Part shown: positions 44,335-54,116 of the stretch, one piece after another
Layout: each line of letters begins with the position of its first letter
Position numbering within the stretch: position 1 is the first letter of the stretch
Source: Chryseobacterium sp. Leaf405
GTDB lineage: Bacteria > Bacteroidota > Bacteroidia > Flavobacteriales > Weeksellaceae
DNA: 64,000 nucleotides
Direction of reading: 5' to 3'
Assembly: GCF_001425355.1 (NCBI RefSeq)
Contig: NZ_LMQN01000017.1
Coordinates: forward strand, 109,668-173,667
Notes under the pieces: generated by a model
What the model was told of the DNA's origin: nothing
Seen by the model: the letters and a program-made list of their open reading frames with translations, nothing else
The model's database searches: none
Translations under genes and position numbers: made by a program

Positions 44335-45435
44335 ATGATTAAATTCCTTGATTTACAAAAAATCAATCTACAATATCAAAACGAAATCGAAGCAAAACTT
44401 ATTGAAGTTTTCCGTTCAGGATGGTACCTGATGGGTGTGCAGCTTTCAAATTTCGAAAAAAACCTATCTGAATATATTGGGGTAAAAAATGCTATTGGTG
44501 TTGCCAATGGTCTTGATGCTTTACGACTTATTCTGAGAGCTTATATGGAGTTGGGTATAATGAGTGAGGGCGATGAAATTATCGTCCCTTCCAATACGTA
44601 TATTGCATCTATTCTTGCCATTTCAGACAATGGTTTAATTCCTGTATTGGTAGAACCGGAAATCAATACCTATAATATTGATATTTCTAAAATTGAAGAG
44701 AAAATTACTCCGAAAACAAAAGGGATTCTGATCGTTCACCTCCAAGGAAGAATTATTTTTTCTGATCAGCTCAGAGAAATTGCATCAAAACACAGTTTAA
44801 AAATTATTGAAGATAATGCGCAAGCTATCGGCGCAGCGTGGAGCGGCATTAAATCAGGGAATCTTGGCGATGCTTCAGGTTTCAGCTTTTATCCAGGAAA
44901 AAATCTGGGAGCATTGGGGGATGCGGGTGCTGTAACAACCAATGATGACGAATTGGCAAAAACCATAAGAGCATTGGCAAACTACGGATCCAATCAAAAA
45001 TACGTCAATATATATAAAGGCTTAAATTCCAGACTTGATGAAATTCAGGCTGCGGTTTTGGATGTGAAGCTGAAATATATAGATAATGAGAATGCCATAA
45101 GAAAACAGATCGCAAAACGTTTTATTGATGAGATAAAAAATCCTGCAGTTATTCTTCCGGAATATCCTGCGGATGAAAATGAACATGTGTGGCACGTTTT
45201 CGTTATCCGTTCTGAAAAAAGAGATGAATTACAGGATTATCTTACAGAAAAAGGCATTCAAACTTTAATTCATTATCCTATTCCACCGCACAGGCAGGAA
45301 GCTTACAAAGAATGGAAAGATCTGTCTTTCCCTATCAGTGAAAAAATACATGCTGAAGTGTTGAGTTTGCCGATTTCACCTGTAATGACCGAGGAAGAAA
45401 TACTTAACATTATTGAAACTGTAAATACATTTTAA
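44335..45435 (+). CDS. DegT/DnrJ/EryC1/StrS aminotransferase (FdtB/QdtB-like)
   Basis: A 366-residue PLP-dependent sugar aminotransferase. The segments [39 protein letters not shown], and the PLP lysine in [17 protein letters not shown] are complete. Beside an FdtA/QdtA-like isomerase it would convert dTDP-3-keto-6-deoxyhexose to the 3-amino sugar with glutamate as donor. The product (Fuc3N or Qui3N) cannot be told from sequence alone. Confidence 0.92.
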   Translation: MIKFLDLQKINLQYQNEIEAKLIEVFRSGWYLMGVQLSNFEKNLSEYIGVKNAIGVANGLDALRLILRAYMELGIMSEGDEIIVPSNTYIASILAISDNGLIPVLVEPEINTYNIDISKIEEKITPKTKGILIVHLQGRIIFSDQLREIASKHSLKIIEDNAQAIGAAWSGIKSGNLGDASGFSFYPGKNLGALGDAGAVTTNDDELAKTIRALANYGSNQKYVNIYKGLNSRLDEIQAAVLDVKLKYIDNENAIRKQIAKRFIDEIKNPAVILPEYPADENEHVWHVFVIRSEKRDELQDYLTEKGIQTLIHYPIPPHRQEAYKEWKDLSFPISEKIHAEVLSLPISPVMTEEEILNIIETVNTF

Positions 45436-45437
45436 GA

Positions 45438-46943
45438 ATGTCCAGATTACCGGAAAATAAAAAATATCTTAAGAAAACCCTGAAAATCGCTGAACTTCTT
45501 TATAATTGTGGAAGGTACAACGATTGTCTGCTGTATATAGAAAAAATTTCGCATTCTGCTTGGTTTAATTTTCCGGGTTATTATACCATAAATGCTCTTG
45601 AATCTATCATCAGAAATATTGCTCTGAAAAATATAACGTTTGAAGAACAGATTGTCCCTGAGCATCAGGAAGACAGAACATTACATGTTTTTTCGGAAAT
45701 ATATCCTGTGGGTGGACATTCAAAACTCATGTTTAACTGGATTGAAAATGATGATTTCAGTAAGCATTATCTTTTAAGTACAAGACAAGATCTTGATTCT
45801 ATATCTGAGATTGCAAAAGTCTACAATTTTGTTATCGACGGTAATGTGTTTACCTATGATAAAAAGCTTACGCCCATCGTAAAAGCACAGAAAATAGCAA
45901 ATACTCTAAGCGAAAATAATTTTAGCAGGATTATTTTACACATTCATCCGAATGATGCAATTCCGTCTATGGTTTTTTCGTCCGAAAAAATAAAAAGTCC
46001 GGTTTTCTTTCTTAATCATGCTGAGCATACATTCTGGCTTGGTGCTCCAATAATTGATTTTTTACTTCAAATAAGAGCTACTAATATCCAGAAAGATTCC
46101 GACAACAGAAATATTCCGGCAGATCACCAGTTTTTTCTTCCAATTCCTGTCAACCAATCATATAACCTTAAAAATGGGGATAATAAGATTTTTAATATTG
46201 TATCTATGGGTACAGAATCTAAATATGAACCCAATGAAGAATATAATTTCCTGGAAGAGGCTTTACAAATTGTAACAAAGTTTGACCATGTTATTTTCAG
46301 TATCATCGGGATTTCAGCAAATAATCATAACAGAAAAAAATATCAGCATGAAAGGCTTGTTTTTGTTGAGCCCACCCGTAATATCAGTAAATACATAGAA
46401 ATATGTGATTTATATGTAGAAGGATTTCCCGTGCCATCCTTCACTTCTCTTCTTGAATCTGCTCTGACCGGAATTCCTTACGTTCTGCATTATAATCCTT
46501 CAGACGTCTATAAAGTTTTTGAATTGACAGAGAAAGACGGATTTACTTATCCTAAAGATATTCAGGAGTGGCATAACACCATAGAAAAAATGATTTCTGA
46601 TGAAAGTTACAGAAAACATATGACTAAAATTCAATGTTCATACGTAAAGGATCATTTTTCTCTGGATGCATGGAAAAATAAATTAAATACGATAAAAAAG
46701 AGTACAAAAGATACAAAACACAGCACTCGGGATATTCCTGACCATGAAGTTTTCAGGGATGGAAAAGATGAAGAAATTGTTTCAGTGATAGGTGCACAAA
46801 AAGTGGATCACTACAAATTTACAGAGCGTCTCGGATTTTTTCCAAAGCTGAAGGTAGTCATGTTATCTTTTAATAATCCTTCGTGGGTAAGAATTTTATC
46901 AAAAAAAAAGATATTGCGATATTTAATCTTAAAATATATTTAA
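45438..46943 (+). CDS. Glycosyltransferase, GT-B-like (probable family 4 relative)
   Basis: A 501-residue protein. The N-terminal 70 residues are helical and unusual. The core has VFSEIYPVGGHSKLMFNWI (donor-side loop), IILHIHPNDAIPSM, and EGFPVPSFTSLLESALTGIPYVLH, where the glutamate-containing segment is like the nucleotide-sugar-binding region of GT4-type enzymes. It would add a sugar to the growing glycan in the cytoplasm. Donor and acceptor unknown. The stop overlaps the next ATG by one base. Confidence 0.75.
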   Translation: MSRLPENKKYLKKTLKIAELLYNCGRYNDCLLYIEKISHSAWFNFPGYYTINALESIIRNIALKNITFEEQIVPEHQEDRTLHVFSEIYPVGGHSKLMFNWIENDDFSKHYLLSTRQDLDSISEIAKVYNFVIDGNVFTYDKKLTPIVKAQKIANTLSENNFSRIILHIHPNDAIPSMVFSSEKIKSPVFFLNHAEHTFWLGAPIIDFLLQIRATNIQKDSDNRNIPADHQFFLPIPVNQSYNLKNGDNKIFNIVSMGTESKYEPNEEYNFLEEALQIVTKFDHVIFSIIGISANNHNRKKYQHERLVFVEPTRNISKYIEICDLYVEGFPVPSFTSLLESALTGIPYVLHYNPSDVYKVFELTEKDGFTYPKDIQEWHNTIEKMISDESYRKHMTKIQCSYVKDHFSLDAWKNKLNTIKKSTKDTKHSTRDIPDHEVFRDGKDEEIVSVIGAQKVDHYKFTERLGFFPKLKVVMLSFNNPSWVRILSKKKILRYLILKYI

Positions 46944-47815
46944 TGCTATCCATCATTATTTCATCATATCAACCGTCTTATTATGACCAGCTTGTTAAAA
47001 ATATAAGCGATACGATCGGCAGTGGCTTTCAATATGAAATCATTCAGATATGGAATCCTAATTTGATGAGCATAACTAAAGCTTATAATCTTGGTGCATC
47101 GAAAGCTCAATATGAAAATTTTCTTTTTTTGCACGAAGATCTCATTTTTCACACCCATGAATGGGGTGAAAAATTAATTTCTCATCTTGAGAAATTTAAT
47201 GTAGGAATTATAGGAGTTTCCGGTTCTTCCTATGTTCCTATCGCTCCGTCAAGCTGGACGGTTTCAGAGGAATATCAACAGACAAATATTCTTGAAAGCA
47301 CTAAAGAAAATCCAATTCAAATTCATACATGCACAATGCAGAATACGATGAATAAAGTATACGGAGTAGATGGTGTTTTTTTAGCCTTAAAAAAAGAAAA
47401 TTATTTAAACTATAAATTTAACGAAGAACTAAAAGGTTTTCACGGTTACGATTTAGATATAAGCTTGAGGGTATCAAAAACTCTCCAAAATTACACAATT
47501 GATGACATCCTAATAGAACATTTTTCTATGGGAAATCTAAACAAAATCTGGTTTGACACTAATATATCTATTCGGGAAAGGTTGGGTGCCTCATTTCATA
47601 AGAAAAATCCTGAAACAGAAAAGAAGGCTTTTTTAAGTTTTGTTAGCAGATACTTTCAACACTACCCGATAAATAGGAAGAGTATTTTATTTACATTAAA
47701 ATTTTATCCATTCAAATACCTTAATATAAAAGGACATTACCTAATTTTAATAAAATATTTTAATTACATACGTTATTCTTTTGATATCAATAAGAAGAAT
47801 AATACCATAAGATAA
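46943..47815 (+). CDS. Glycosyltransferase, GT-A-like
   Basis: A 290-residue protein. The start MLSIIISSYQPSYYDQLVKNI and the segment ITKAYNLGASKAQYENFLFLHEDLIF resemble GT2-like enzymes in which HED replaces DxD. VYGVDGVFLALKK and FHGYDLDISLRVSK follow the usual order of the fold. ATG 46943, overlapping the previous stop, is preferred over an upstream frame reaching 46883 inside the previous gene. The C-terminus is basic. Confidence 0.75.
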   Translation: MLSIIISSYQPSYYDQLVKNISDTIGSGFQYEIIQIWNPNLMSITKAYNLGASKAQYENFLFLHEDLIFHTHEWGEKLISHLEKFNVGIIGVSGSSYVPIAPSSWTVSEEYQQTNILESTKENPIQIHTCTMQNTMNKVYGVDGVFLALKKENYLNYKFNEELKGFHGYDLDISLRVSKTLQNYTIDDILIEHFSMGNLNKIWFDTNISIRERLGASFHKKNPETEKKAFLSFVSRYFQHYPINRKSILFTLKFYPFKYLNIKGHYLILIKYFNYIRYSFDINKKNNTIR

Positions 47816-47840
47816 ATTAATTTTTTAATAAGACATCACA

Positions 47841-48674
47841 ATGAAAAAATTTTTAAACACCCACAATCAAGATTTATTAAAGTTTGCAGAAGATCATGCA
47901 GCAAAATATAAGAACAATGCACCATTCCCCAGTATTTCATTCGACAATTTCTTTAATCCTGAATTTTTAGAAGAAGTCTTACAAGAATTTCCCGATCTTT
48001 CGAAACAAGATTCAATAAGTTTTAATGATCCTCTTCAAAAAAAGTTTGCCGGTAAGGGTGAAAAATCTTTTGGACCTAAAACCAGAGAACTCATGTATTT
48101 CTTAAACTCAGAACCTTTCCTTAATTTTGTAAATAAACTGACAAGTATAGAAGAGGTATTATATGGTGATCCTTATTTTTCAGGAGGAGGGCTTCATGAG
48201 ATAAAAAAAGGAGGACTTCTAAAAGTACATGCCGATTTTAATAAAAACCCTATCAATGGTTTAGATAGAAGAGTTAATATTTTGGTATACTTAAATAAAG
48301 ATTGGAAAGATGAATACGGAGGTCATTTCGAATTATGGAATCAGGAATTAACGAAATGCGAGACAAAAATAGCTCCTACATTCAATACAATCGCAATGTT
48401 TTCAACCACATCCAATTCCTATCATGGTCATCCTGATCCTTTAAATTGCCCTGAAGACAGAAGCAGAAAGTCTTTAGCATTATATTATTATTCAAACGGA
48501 AGACCCGAATCTGAGGCTATTGCGTTTAAAGAAAATCACAACACCCTTTTTGTGCAAAGAAAAAACTCTGCTCAAGATACAACCGCATGGGATGAAAATA
48601 CAAAAAGAAAAACACAAGATTACAAAAAACCATCTCTGATGAAAAGAGTGTATTACAAATTTTTTGGAAATTAA
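47841..48674 (+). CDS. 2-oxoglutarate/Fe(II)-dependent oxygenase
   Basis: A 277-residue protein of the prolyl-4-hydroxylase-like superfamily. The iron ligands are HxD in KVHADF (near residue 130) and a distal His in SYHGHPDP (near 196). RSRKSLALYYY supplies the Arg that binds 2-oxoglutarate. Related oxygenases occur in surface polysaccharide clusters, but their targets are mostly unknown. The context suggests hydroxylation of a sugar or acyl substituent, which is inference. There are no membrane segments. Confidence 0.83.
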   Translation: MKKFLNTHNQDLLKFAEDHAAKYKNNAPFPSISFDNFFNPEFLEEVLQEFPDLSKQDSISFNDPLQKKFAGKGEKSFGPKTRELMYFLNSEPFLNFVNKLTSIEEVLYGDPYFSGGGLHEIKKGGLLKVHADFNKNPINGLDRRVNILVYLNKDWKDEYGGHFELWNQELTKCETKIAPTFNTIAMFSTTSNSYHGHPDPLNCPEDRSRKSLALYYYSNGRPESEAIAFKENHNTLFVQRKNSAQDTTAWDENTKRKTQDYKKPSLMKRVYYKFFGN

Positions 48675-48716
48675 ATATTTTTTTAATTAGATAATTTTAT
48701 AAATAATTAAATATTT

Positions 48717-49385
48717 ATGATAATTGGTTCCGGCCTTGTTGCAAATTCATTGAAAAGCATAGACTCTGAAGAATATTTATTTTTCGCTTCGGGAGTCTCT
48801 AATTCCCTCGAAACACGAAATTCAGAATTTGAGAGAGAAGTTTCACTATTAAAAAACAGTATAAAAGCCCATAATAAAAGTAAACTGGTTTATTTTTCCA
48901 CGCTGAGTGTAAAAGACCAATCAAAACAAGACAGTCAATATGTTTTACATAAACTTCACATTGAAGAATTTATAAAAAACAACTGTGAAAATTATCTTAT
49001 TCTAAGGATAGGAAATATCGTAGGAAAAGGCGGAAACCCGAATACATTATTTAATTTTCTTAAAAACCAGATTACCAATAGCAGTCAGTTTAAAGTTCAC
49101 AGTAAGGCTAGAAGACTTTTGTTGGACATCGATGATATAGCAAGCTTTCTTAGCACCAATTGTCTTTCCATCAAAAATGAAACGCTGAATTTTGCTTATC
49201 CCTATTACTATGATCTGAAAGAAATTATTGGTGCCATTCAGGAGCATATACAAAAAAAAGCAGATTATATTGAATCTGATGAAGGTGATTTTTACAAAGT
49301 ACATTTTAATGAGACAACGAATTCTTTCTTTAAAGGAATTACTGCCGATCAATATTTAAAAACTTTAGCTGAAAAATATATTTAA
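48717..49385 (+). CDS. Short NAD(P)-dependent sugar epimerase/dehydratase-like protein
   Basis: A 222-residue protein with a shortened Rossmann fold: MIIGSGLVANSL at the N-terminus, LVYFSTLSVKDQSKQDSQYVLHKLHIEEFI with a Tyr-x-x-x-Lys arrangement (YVLHK), and LILRIGNIVGKGG. It is about 100 residues shorter than typical extended SDR enzymes, so the sugar-binding part is reduced. A reductase or epimerase of a nucleotide sugar is likely, but substrate is not evident. Confidence 0.75.
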   Translation: MIIGSGLVANSLKSIDSEEYLFFASGVSNSLETRNSEFEREVSLLKNSIKAHNKSKLVYFSTLSVKDQSKQDSQYVLHKLHIEEFIKNNCENYLILRIGNIVGKGGNPNTLFNFLKNQITNSSQFKVHSKARRLLLDIDDIASFLSTNCLSIKNETLNFAYPYYYDLKEIIGAIQEHIQKKADYIESDEGDFYKVHFNETTNSFFKGITADQYLKTLAEKYI

Positions 49386-49388
49386 TCA

Positions 49389-50318
49389 ATGCAAATTCCT
49401 AAGATCTATATCATTATTATCACCTACAATGCAATGAAATGGGCAGAGAAATGTTTTACAAGCGTAAGACATTCCAGTATTCCTCTACATTGTATTGTTA
49501 TTGATAACGGCTCTACAGACGGAGCTCAAGAGTATATTAAAACTCATTTTCCGGAAGTGGATTTTGTTCGGTCTGAAAAAAACTTAGGCTTCGGAAAGGC
49601 AAACAATATCGGAATAGAGAAAGCATATAAAGAAGGTGCCGATTTTTTTTATCTAATGAATCAGGATGCATGGTTGTATCAAGACAGCATGGAGAAAATG
49701 CTGAAAGTTTACAATGACTATCCTCAACAGAATGAAATCGGAATTATAAGCCCAATGCATATCGACGGATCGGAAAACCATATGGATATTTACATGGATC
49801 GCTATATTGCACAAAATACCGAGAAAAACAGATTGATTTCAGATCTTTATATGCAAACTTTGAAACCATATTATGAAGTAAAATTCATTAATGCTGCCCA
49901 TTGGTTTATTCCAAGAAATACGGTAGAAACTGTTGGTGGTTTTAGTCCCTACTTTTTTCACTACGGCGAAGATAATGAATATGTAAACCGCATTCATTTT
50001 CATCAGAAAAAAGTTTTACTGGTACCTTCTGCCAAAGCGGTACATGATGGTGTACAATCCTTTCATAAGATTGATTTAAAGAAATATCCGGATATGCGTA
50101 TAGAAACCAATATCATGAATCCGGGGTTATCTCATGCCTTGCAACTTGAAAAGAAGTCTTTAAGACAAAGTATGATTAAGAATTTTATTGTTGGAAATAT
50201 GGATCAATATAAAATATTGTCAAAGAAAAAAGCAAAAATCTCCAAAGAGGAAGAAATGCTGAAAAGTCTTCGAGATCAGGTGGCTCAGAAAGGACCTACT
50301 TTTCTTAAATTATCGTAA
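49389..50318 (+). CDS. Glycosyltransferase family 2
   Basis: A 309-residue cytoplasmic GT-A enzyme. It opens IYIIIITYNAMKWAEKCF, then has VIDNGSTDGAQEYI, SEKNLGFGKANNIG, and YLMNQDAWLY in place of a strict DxD motif, a pattern seen in rhamnosyltransferase-like GT2 proteins. The segment FSPYFFHYGEDNEYVNRI is typical of the acceptor side. Sugar donor unknown. Confidence 0.88.
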   Translation: MQIPKIYIIIITYNAMKWAEKCFTSVRHSSIPLHCIVIDNGSTDGAQEYIKTHFPEVDFVRSEKNLGFGKANNIGIEKAYKEGADFFYLMNQDAWLYQDSMEKMLKVYNDYPQQNEIGIISPMHIDGSENHMDIYMDRYIAQNTEKNRLISDLYMQTLKPYYEVKFINAAHWFIPRNTVETVGGFSPYFFHYGEDNEYVNRIHFHQKKVLLVPSAKAVHDGVQSFHKIDLKKYPDMRIETNIMNPGLSHALQLEKKSLRQSMIKNFIVGNMDQYKILSKKKAKISKEEEMLKSLRDQVAQKGPTFLKLS

Positions 50319-50355
50319 ATTACCTTGACATATTAATGATGAAAAATAAAATATT

Positions 50356-52152
50356 ATGTGTGGAATCGCCGGAATAATTGCCAATAACGCCAGAAATTAC
50401 CACGAAGAATTAAAAAAAATGACCGATGCCATAGCGCACCGTGGTCCCGATTCTTCTGACTTTGAATTTTATGAAAATGCCGCTTTAGGACATCGCAGAC
50501 TTTCCATTATTGATCTTTCTGAAAACGGAAAACAGCCGATGCTTTCCTCTACAAAGAATGAATGCATCGTTCTGAATGGCGAAATTTACGGTTACCAGGC
50601 TATAAAAGCGCAATATCCAGAATATCCTTATCGCGGAAGTTCTGATACGGAAGTGATTTTGGCAATGTATCAGAGAAAGCAGGAAAATTTAATTCATGAT
50701 CTTCCCGGTATGTTTGCTTTTGCAGTCTGGGACAACGGCAAGCAGGAATTATTCTGTGCAAGAGACCGGTTTGGTGAAAAACCATTTTTCTACGCCATCG
50801 GAAAAAACAACGAATTTATTTTTGCGTCAGAAATTAAAGCTATTTTAGCATCCGGACTTATTCAGCCAAAAGTAAATCAGGAAGCGATTTCCTATTATTT
50901 GCAGTATGGTTATGTAAGCACATATCACAGCATTTACGAAAATATCTACACTCTTCCTCCCGCTCATCAATTGATCTGGAAAGACGGAAAGTTTACTATA
51001 TCAAGATATTATAGCCTTCCGGCAAAAGATAGCGTTTTAAGTTTGTCTGATGCTAAAGAAGAATTTACTTATCTTTTAAAAAATGCAGTAAAAAAACAAT
51101 TGGTTGCTGATGTAGAAGTTGGCAGTTTTTTAAGCGGTGGATTAGATTCATCCTCTATTGTAGCTTTAGTTGCAGAGTTTTTACCAAAACAGACCACCAT
51201 CAGTTTTGGATATGATCATGAAGGCAGCGAGCTGAAATATGCCAAAGAAATTGCCGATAAATACAAAACAAATCACATTGAAGTTCATGAGAAAAAAGAA
51301 GATTTAGCAACTTCACTTTTAAAAATTTCTCCTTTTTTTGATGAACCTTTTGCAGATATTTCTTTCATTCCTCATTTTGAGATTTGTAAAAATGCTAGAA
51401 AAAATCTTACCGTTGTCCTTTCGGGAGACGTTGGTGACGAATTATTTGGCGGATACAATTTTTACCGAGTTGAAAATCAGCTAAGAAAACATTTCAGTTA
51501 CAAGAATATTATTGCTAAGTTTGGACTCAATTTATATCAAAAAGTAAGACCAATTTCCTTTGTTTCACAAAAGAATATGGCACATGAAAACATTTTGGAT
51601 TTTCATCAGAATTTTGTAAGAAATTCTTTTAATCAAGAAGAAAAGAATGCGTTAGGAATTGCCTCAACCTATTCTCAGCCTTATAGTTTTAACCCAAATC
51701 CGGATTCATTGAATGACATCATGAGAGTTGATCTGGAGGGTTACGTTCCAGGTAATATGATGGTAAAATCCGACAGAATGGCAATGGCAAATTCTCTTGA
51801 GGTAAGAACACCCTTTCTTGATCTTGATTTTGCTGAATTCTGTATCCAGCTTTCTGAACAGCTAAAAATTGATAATGAAAATGATAAAATTATTCTCCGT
51901 GAAGCCATGGGATCTTACTGGACAGAAACCATCAGAGCCCGTCACAAGCAAGGTTTTGGAATGAGTGTTAAAAGCTGGTTTGAAGAAGAAAATTTAGTTA
52001 ATCTCTCCAATGATTTATTAAAAAATCCTGATCAGAAAATATTCAATTATATTGATTTTAAAGCAACACAAAAGTTTTTAAATAAAGATCATAAGCACTG
52101 GAATTTACTACAGTTGGCTCTTTGGGCGCACAATAACCAAAATGTATTATAA
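50356..52152 (+). CDS. asnB: Asparagine synthase-like glutamine amidotransferase
   Basis: A 598-residue enzyme with an N-terminal class II amidotransferase domain (MCGIAGII, nucleophile Cys2; AHRGPDSSDF; LGHRRLSIIDLS) and a C-terminal synthetase domain with the PP-loop SGGLDSSS (near residue 260). Inside polysaccharide clusters, such proteins often amidate uronic acids rather than making free asparagine. The upstream ugd gene provides a uronic acid, which supports that reading. The symbol follows family usage. Confidence 0.88.
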   Translation: MCGIAGIIANNARNYHEELKKMTDAIAHRGPDSSDFEFYENAALGHRRLSIIDLSENGKQPMLSSTKNECIVLNGEIYGYQAIKAQYPEYPYRGSSDTEVILAMYQRKQENLIHDLPGMFAFAVWDNGKQELFCARDRFGEKPFFYAIGKNNEFIFASEIKAILASGLIQPKVNQEAISYYLQYGYVSTYHSIYENIYTLPPAHQLIWKDGKFTISRYYSLPAKDSVLSLSDAKEEFTYLLKNAVKKQLVADVEVGSFLSGGLDSSSIVALVAEFLPKQTTISFGYDHEGSELKYAKEIADKYKTNHIEVHEKKEDLATSLLKISPFFDEPFADISFIPHFEICKNARKNLTVVLSGDVGDELFGGYNFYRVENQLRKHFSYKNIIAKFGLNLYQKVRPISFVSQKNMAHENILDFHQNFVRNSFNQEEKNALGIASTYSQPYSFNPNPDSLNDIMRVDLEGYVPGNMMVKSDRMAMANSLEVRTPFLDLDFAEFCIQLSEQLKIDNENDKIILREAMGSYWTETIRARHKQGFGMSVKSWFEEENLVNLSNDLLKNPDQKIFNYIDFKATQKFLNKDHKHWNLLQLALWAHNNQNVL

Positions 52153-52179
52153 TACCTGCCATTGATCCAATATAGTCTT

Positions 52180-53181
52180 ATGAAATTAAATAATTTACAA
52201 ATCTTAAGGGCAATATCAGCACTGCTGGTTTGTTGTTTTCATTTTAAGAATTATATAAATTTTGAAGAATTGAAATTGGGTGATATTCTTTTTAAAAAAG
52301 GAAGCATTGGCGTTCCTATCTTTTTCGTTATCAGCGGATTTATCATGGTTTTCACAACAGAAAAGTTAAATTTTAATAAAAATAATTTAAAGCAAATAAT
52401 ATTGTTTTATAAAAAAAGAATCATAAGAATTGTTCCGCTTTATTATATTCTTACGTTATTATGGATGATAATAGGCGGGAATTTTTTTTTGTATTTTACT
52501 GATAAAGAATTATATACAAGATTTATTCACTCGATTTTATTTTTACCACAAAAAGACATATTCCCAATTCTATATTTGGGATGGTCGCTGAATTATGAAA
52601 TCTTTTTTTATCTGATTTTCGGGATTTCATTACTATTTAAAAAGAACAGATATTTCTTTATCATTATATTTTTTATCATCACCAGTATTTTAGGGTTAAT
52701 CTTTACATTTAATAATGGTTACTCAAATATGGTGACAAGTCACCTCAACTTATATTTCATCATAGGAATTTTATTTGCTCTACTGTTGGAAAAATTTTCT
52801 GTTCCCAAGAAATGGGCAATTCCTATAAGTATCATTGGTATTGCTTCCTTTATTCTTTTTTTATTAGATTTAATTTCCATAGATAATGAACTGCTTGTTA
52901 TTCCTATAATCTCATTGTTTGTATTCTCTTTTTTACTTTTTGATTATAGTTTTCATTTTAAAGGAAAAAAAAGTCTTGTTTTTTTAGGCGACATCTCTTA
53001 CTCTTTATACCTTTCCCATCCTTTTGTGGATATTTTTTTTAGAAAATTTAAAGTAGATGGCTATCTTAATCTTCCTTATTTTATATTTAAAATTATCATC
53101 GTAATTATTGTAGCGGCATTTCTATACCATTTTGTTGAAAAGAAAATAACCGAATATCTAAAACTAAAATTGAAAATATGA
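52180..53181 (+). CDS. Membrane acyltransferase (Acyltransferase_3 family)
   Basis: A 333-residue inner-membrane protein with about ten hydrophobic segments. The start LNNLQILRAISALLVCCFHFKNYI contains the catalytic His of this family. GVPIFFVISGFIMVF and YSLYLSHPFVDIFFRKF are characteristic. Members O-acetylate periplasmic or membrane-linked sugars. ATG 52180 is preferred over an upstream TTG. The stop overlaps the next start by four bases. Confidence 0.88.
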   Translation: MKLNNLQILRAISALLVCCFHFKNYINFEELKLGDILFKKGSIGVPIFFVISGFIMVFTTEKLNFNKNNLKQIILFYKKRIIRIVPLYYILTLLWMIIGGNFFLYFTDKELYTRFIHSILFLPQKDIFPILYLGWSLNYEIFFYLIFGISLLFKKNRYFFIIIFFIITSILGLIFTFNNGYSNMVTSHLNLYFIIGILFALLLEKFSVPKKWAIPISIIGIASFILFLLDLISIDNELLVIPIISLFVFSFLLFDYSFHFKGKKSLVFLGDISYSLYLSHPFVDIFFRKFKVDGYLNLPYFIFKIIIVIIVAAFLYHFVEKKITEYLKLKLKI

Positions 53182-54116
53182 ATATGGAAATCTCAGTAAT
53201 CATCCCCGTTTATAATGCAGGTCAGTTCTTGGAGAAATCTGTAGAATCTGCAGTACATTTTGATGAGGTAAAAGAAATTATTTTAGTTGAAGATAAATCC
53301 ACAGACAATTCGTTGGAAATTTGTCAGAAATTAGCTTCTGAAAACCCTAAAATAAAATTATTTCAACATCCTGACAAAGGAAACTACGGCGCCGGAGCAA
53401 CCAGAAATCTTGGACTTGAAAAAGTAACAGGAAATTTTATTACATTTTTGGATGCCGATGATTATTATCTTCCCAACAGATTTGATGCTGAAAAAAAATT
53501 ATTCGAAGATCCAAAAATTGACGGTGTTTTCGGAGCAATCGGAATTGAATATTTGACAGAAAAAGGAAAACAGGAATATCAGTCAAAATTTAAAGATTCA
53601 TCGCTTACAACCGTAAATTACCATGCAGAAGGTCAAGAAGTTTTCAGAGGTTTATTAAGCTTATCAACTAAAACTTTCGGTACATTTTTCCACCTGAATG
53701 CTTTAACAATAAGAAGAAGTGCCATTGAAAAGCATAAACTCAGATTCAACGAAAATCTTCGTGTACATCAGGATTCGGATTTTATCATTAAATTAGCATA
53801 TCACTGTTATCTAAAATCAGGAATAATTGATGAAGCCATTGCTATAAGAGGGATTCACGATGATAACAGGATTACAAAAATTATTCAATATTCACCGCAA
53901 TATAACCAAAGACAATTGTTGTATTGGACATCTCTAAACGATTGGGCGAACCAAAACCGTCTATCTTCAGAGGAAAGAAAAAGAATTTATTTGACGTATA
54001 AATCATTTGATTTATCTCAAAAAAAAGGACTTTTAAAATATTTCTCAATTGCTTTGGAAGGCATCAAAAATCCGGAAATATTGAAGACAAAGTACCGTTT
54101 TAATTATTATAAATGA
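53178..54116 (+). CDS. Glycosyltransferase family 2 (paralogue 1 of 3)
   Basis: A 312-residue GT-A enzyme. It has EISVIIPVYNAGQFLEKSVESA, LVEDKSTDNSLEIC, and FLDADDYYLPNRFDAE with DADD as the metal-binding motif. The C-terminal half contains RVHQDSDFIIKLAYHC. It overlaps both neighbours by four bases (ATGA). It is the most divergent of three adjacent paralogues, which share order and length. Confidence 0.92.
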   Translation: MNMEISVIIPVYNAGQFLEKSVESAVHFDEVKEIILVEDKSTDNSLEICQKLASENPKIKLFQHPDKGNYGAGATRNLGLEKVTGNFITFLDADDYYLPNRFDAEKKLFEDPKIDGVFGAIGIEYLTEKGKQEYQSKFKDSSLTTVNYHAEGQEVFRGLLSLSTKTFGTFFHLNALTIRRSAIEKHKLRFNENLRVHQDSDFIIKLAYHCYLKSGIIDEAIAIRGIHDDNRITKIIQYSPQYNQRQLLYWTSLNDWANQNRLSSEERKRIYLTYKSFDLSQKKGLLKYFSIALEGIKNPEILKTKYRFNYYK

